Below are positions 5,442 to 7,125 of a stretch of DNA of 7,125 nt, piece after piece. Within the stretch, counting starts at the first letter, position 1; the number at the start of each line of letters is the position of its first letter. Both the position numbers and the translations under genes were made by a program. This DNA is from Gammaproteobacteria bacterium. GTDB lineage: Bacteria > Pseudomonadota > Gammaproteobacteria > SZUA-229. The notes under the pieces are model-generated. The model had not been told where the DNA came from and did no database searches. It saw only the letters and a list, made by a program, of their open reading frames with translations. Location of the stretch: NCBI GenBank assembly GCA_026998145.1, contig JALTRC010000609.1, forward strand, positions 1 to 7,125, given 5' to 3'.

Positions 5442-5468
5442 ATCATGGGGCTCCAACCCCACAAAGAC

Positions 5469-5489
5469 CTCTGTGCCTCTGCGTCAAAA
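5469..5489 (-). repeat. Right arm of perfect 21-bp inverted repeat
   Basis: CTCTGTGCCTCTGCGTC followed by four A's, the exact reverse complement of 5195-5215. It ends 5 bp before the polA stop codon (5495-5497). No target-site duplication is visible when the flanks (GGTATT on the left, CCCCAC on the right) are compared. Confidence 0.9.
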
Positions 5490-5494
5490 CCCCA

Positions 5495-7125
5495 CTAATG
5501 AGCCTCATCCCAGTTATCCCCCACACCCACATCCACCAGCAGAGGCACTTTAAGCTCGGCGGCCGATTCCATCTGCTCATGGACCATGGCGCTCATGGCT
5601 TCCACATCACCCTCGGCCACTTCAATCACCAGTTCATCATGCACCTGCATCACAATACGGGCATCCAGAGATGATTCGCCAATGGCCTGCTGCATCTGGA
5701 TCATGGCCCGCTTGATAATATCCGCCGCTGTGCCCTGCATGGGGGCATTGATGGCAGTGCGCTCCGCATACTGGCGGCGCTGGCCATTGCGAGAGTTGAT
5801 TTCCGGCAGATACAGGCGGCGGCCAAACAGGGTTTCCACATAGCCCTGCTCATGGGCCAGCTCGCGGGTATCATCCATATACTGTTTTACACCCGGATAA
5901 CGCTCGAAATACAGATCCACATAGTTCTGCGCCTCATAGCGGCCTATGCCCAGCTGTTTGGCCAGACCAAAGGCCGACATGCCGTATATCAAACCAAAAT
6001 TAATGGCCTTGGCGGCCCGGCGCTGTTCCGGCTCCACCTCATCCAGGGGCACCCCAAAAACTTCTGCCGCCGTGGCTTTATGAATATCCTGGCCTTGTGC
6101 AAAGGCATTCAGCAGACTGGTATCGCCGGACAAATGCGCCATAATGCGCAACTCGATCTGGGAATAGTCCGCCGCCAGTAATTTGTAACCGTCTTCGGCG
6201 ATAAAAGCCTGGCGAATCCGCCGCCCTTCGGCTGAGCGGATGGGGATATTCTGTAAATTGGGATCGGAGGAGGACAGGCGGCCAGTTGCCGCCACCGCCT
6301 GATGGTAGGAGGTATGCACCCGGCCTGTATCAGGATTGACCTGTTTGGGCAGCTTGTCCGTATAGGTGGATTTCAGCTTGCTCATGCTGCGATGCTCCAA
6401 AATCAGTGCCGGCAGCTCATGGCCATCGTCCGCCAGCTCCTGTAGCACATCTTCGGCGGTGGAGGGCTGGCCCTTGGGCGTTTTACGGATTACCGGCAGC
6501 CCCAGCTTTTCAAACAGAATGGCCTGAATCTGCTTGGGGGAGCCTAAATTGAAACTTTCCCCGGCCACCTCAAAGGCCTGCTTTTCGATCTCCAGCATAC
6601 GCTCGGCCAGCTCCCGGCTTTGCAGAGCCAGCATTTCCACATCCACCTTTACCCCCTGACGCTCGATTTGCTGAATCACCGGCATCAGCGGCAGCTCGAT
6701 GTCACGATATACCCTGTGCAGCGACTCTATGGCCTGAAGCCGGGGGTAGATGGCCTGATGCAGCCGCAGGGTAATGTCCGCATCTTCTGCCGCATAGGGG
6801 CCGGCCTGCTCCAGTGTGATCTGGTTAAAGCTGAGCTGTTTGGCGCCCTTGCCGGCGATATCTTCAAAATGGATGGTGTTGTGGCCCAGAAAACGGCTGG
6901 CCAGACTGTCCATATCGTGGCGCTTGGTGGAATCCAGCACATAGGATTCCAGCAATGTGTCGTCAGCCACCCCCTGCAGATGGATGCCATGATTTTGTAG
7001 CACATGCATATCATATTTCAGATTCTGCCCCAGCTTGCCCCGGCCGGCATCTTCCAGCAAGGGCCTGAGAGCGCCTAATACGGTTTCTTCTGATAGCTGC
7101 TCCGGGGCATCCGGGTAATCATGGC
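5495..7125 (-). CDS. polA: DNA polymerase I, C-terminal 542 residues (5' end outside window)
   Basis: The frame stays open to the window edge, so the TTG at 7060 is not a start. About 542 of the usual roughly 930 residues are visible, from the middle of the 3'-5' exonuclease domain to the C-terminus (GDNWDEAH). Exonuclease residues include the Asp of DDTLLESY (fragment residue 55) and Tyr/Asp in YAAED (110, 114), matching E. coli D424, Y497 and D501, so proofreading appears intact. Polymerase motif A is DYSQIELRIMAH (Asp 319), motif B is RRAAKAINFGLIYG (368-381, with the ddNTP-discriminating Phe) and motif C is VHDE (494-497). Role: Okazaki fragment processing and gap-filling repair synthesis. 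The 5' nuclease domain is not visible. The gene is convergent with engB. No canonical terminator follows its stop, only the repeat nest and, further on, the terminator at 4934-4966. Confidence 0.97.
   Translation of the reverse strand, partial: HDYPDAPEQLSEETVLGALRPLLEDAGRGKLGQNLKYDMHVLQNHGIHLQGVADDTLLESYVLDSTKRHDMDSLASRFLGHNTIHFEDIAGKGAKQLSFNQITLEQAGPYAAEDADITLRLHQAIYPRLQAIESLHRVYRDIELPLMPVIQQIERQGVKVDVEMLALQSRELAERMLEIEKQAFEVAGESFNLGSPKQIQAILFEKLGLPVIRKTPKGQPSTAEDVLQELADDGHELPALILEHRSMSKLKSTYTDKLPKQVNPDTGRVHTSYHQAVAATGRLSSSDPNLQNIPIRSAEGRRIRQAFIAEDGYKLLAADYSQIELRIMAHLSGDTSLLNAFAQGQDIHKATAAEVFGVPLDEVEPEQRRAAKAINFGLIYGMSAFGLAKQLGIGRYEAQNYVDLYFERYPGVKQYMDDTRELAHEQGYVETLFGRRLYLPEINSRNGQRRQYAERTAINAPMQGTAADIIKRAMIQMQQAIGESSLDARIVMQVHDELVIEVAEGDVEAMSAMVHEQMESAAELKVPLLVDVGVGDNWDEAH

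Larger units (their letters stand above)
4973..5494. other. 522-bp non-coding gap between engB and polA
   Basis: No credible protein-coding gene is present. Bases 4973-5111 hold the predicted minus-strand sRNA and its promoter. Bases 5112-5194 hold only a degenerate copy of the GACGCAGA motif at 5152-5162. Bases 5195-5489 hold a nest of inverted repeats and hairpins. The remaining 5 bp reach the polA stop codon. Confidence 0.85.

Noticed and set aside
5586..7014. Several plus- and minus-strand open frames of 85-126 codons inside polA
   Set aside because: They are alternate-frame shadows of GC-rich conserved polA coding sequence.
7058..7060. TTG as the start of a short 521-residue polymerase lacking its N-terminus
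   Set aside because: The frame continues to the window edge with residues matching the exonuclease domain of E. coli PolA, so the gene is simply cut by the window.

Overview
The window looks like part of a gammaproteobacterial chromosome, most similar in gene order to Pseudomonas and its relatives. From memory, the minus-strand series diguanylate cyclase, dsbA, cytochrome c4, followed by engB and polA, matches the P. aeruginosa PA5487-PA5493 neighbourhood. The protein sequences (DsbA with CPHC, diheme cytochrome c4, PolA closely resembling E. coli PolA) fit that placement. The genus cannot be fixed from sequence alone.

Layout from left to right. Positions 1-612 hold the 3' part of comM (+), cut by the window edge, and 650-726 hold a complete tRNA-Arg(CCG) (+). 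A minus-strand block follows: a 611-residue GGDEF diguanylate cyclase (774-2609), the periplasmic thiol oxidase dsbA (2728-3348) and diheme cytochrome c4 (3486-4094). Hairpins between these genes suggest they are mostly transcribed as separate units. The GTPase gene engB (+) starts at 4316, divergently from the cytochrome gene. The minus-strand 3' part of polA (5495-7125) runs off the right edge and is convergent with engB.

The 522-bp gap between engB and polA is the most interesting region. Its left part carries a strong Rho-independent terminator on the minus strand. The terminator lies inside the last codons of engB, and several stem-loops precede it, one with a C-rich CCTCC loop. The polA-engB gap is where enterics encode the sRNA Spot 42 (spf) and P. 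aeruginosa encodes ErsA, so a positional analogue of these sRNAs is predicted here. Its right part, about 295 bp, is a nest of non-coding repeats. A perfect 21-bp inverted pair (GACGCAGAGGCACAGAG core) encloses an inverted pair of CCCCC/GGGGG hairpin repeats, and the nest ends 5 bp from the polA stop codon.

Most genes are housekeeping: DNA recombination and replication (comM, polA), ribosome assembly (engB), envelope oxidative folding and respiration (dsbA, cytochrome c4) and c-di-GMP signalling. No coding mobile element, phage gene, CRISPR array or defence system is visible. The non-standard content is the predicted sRNA, the repeat nest and the large uncharacterised N-terminal region of the cyclase.
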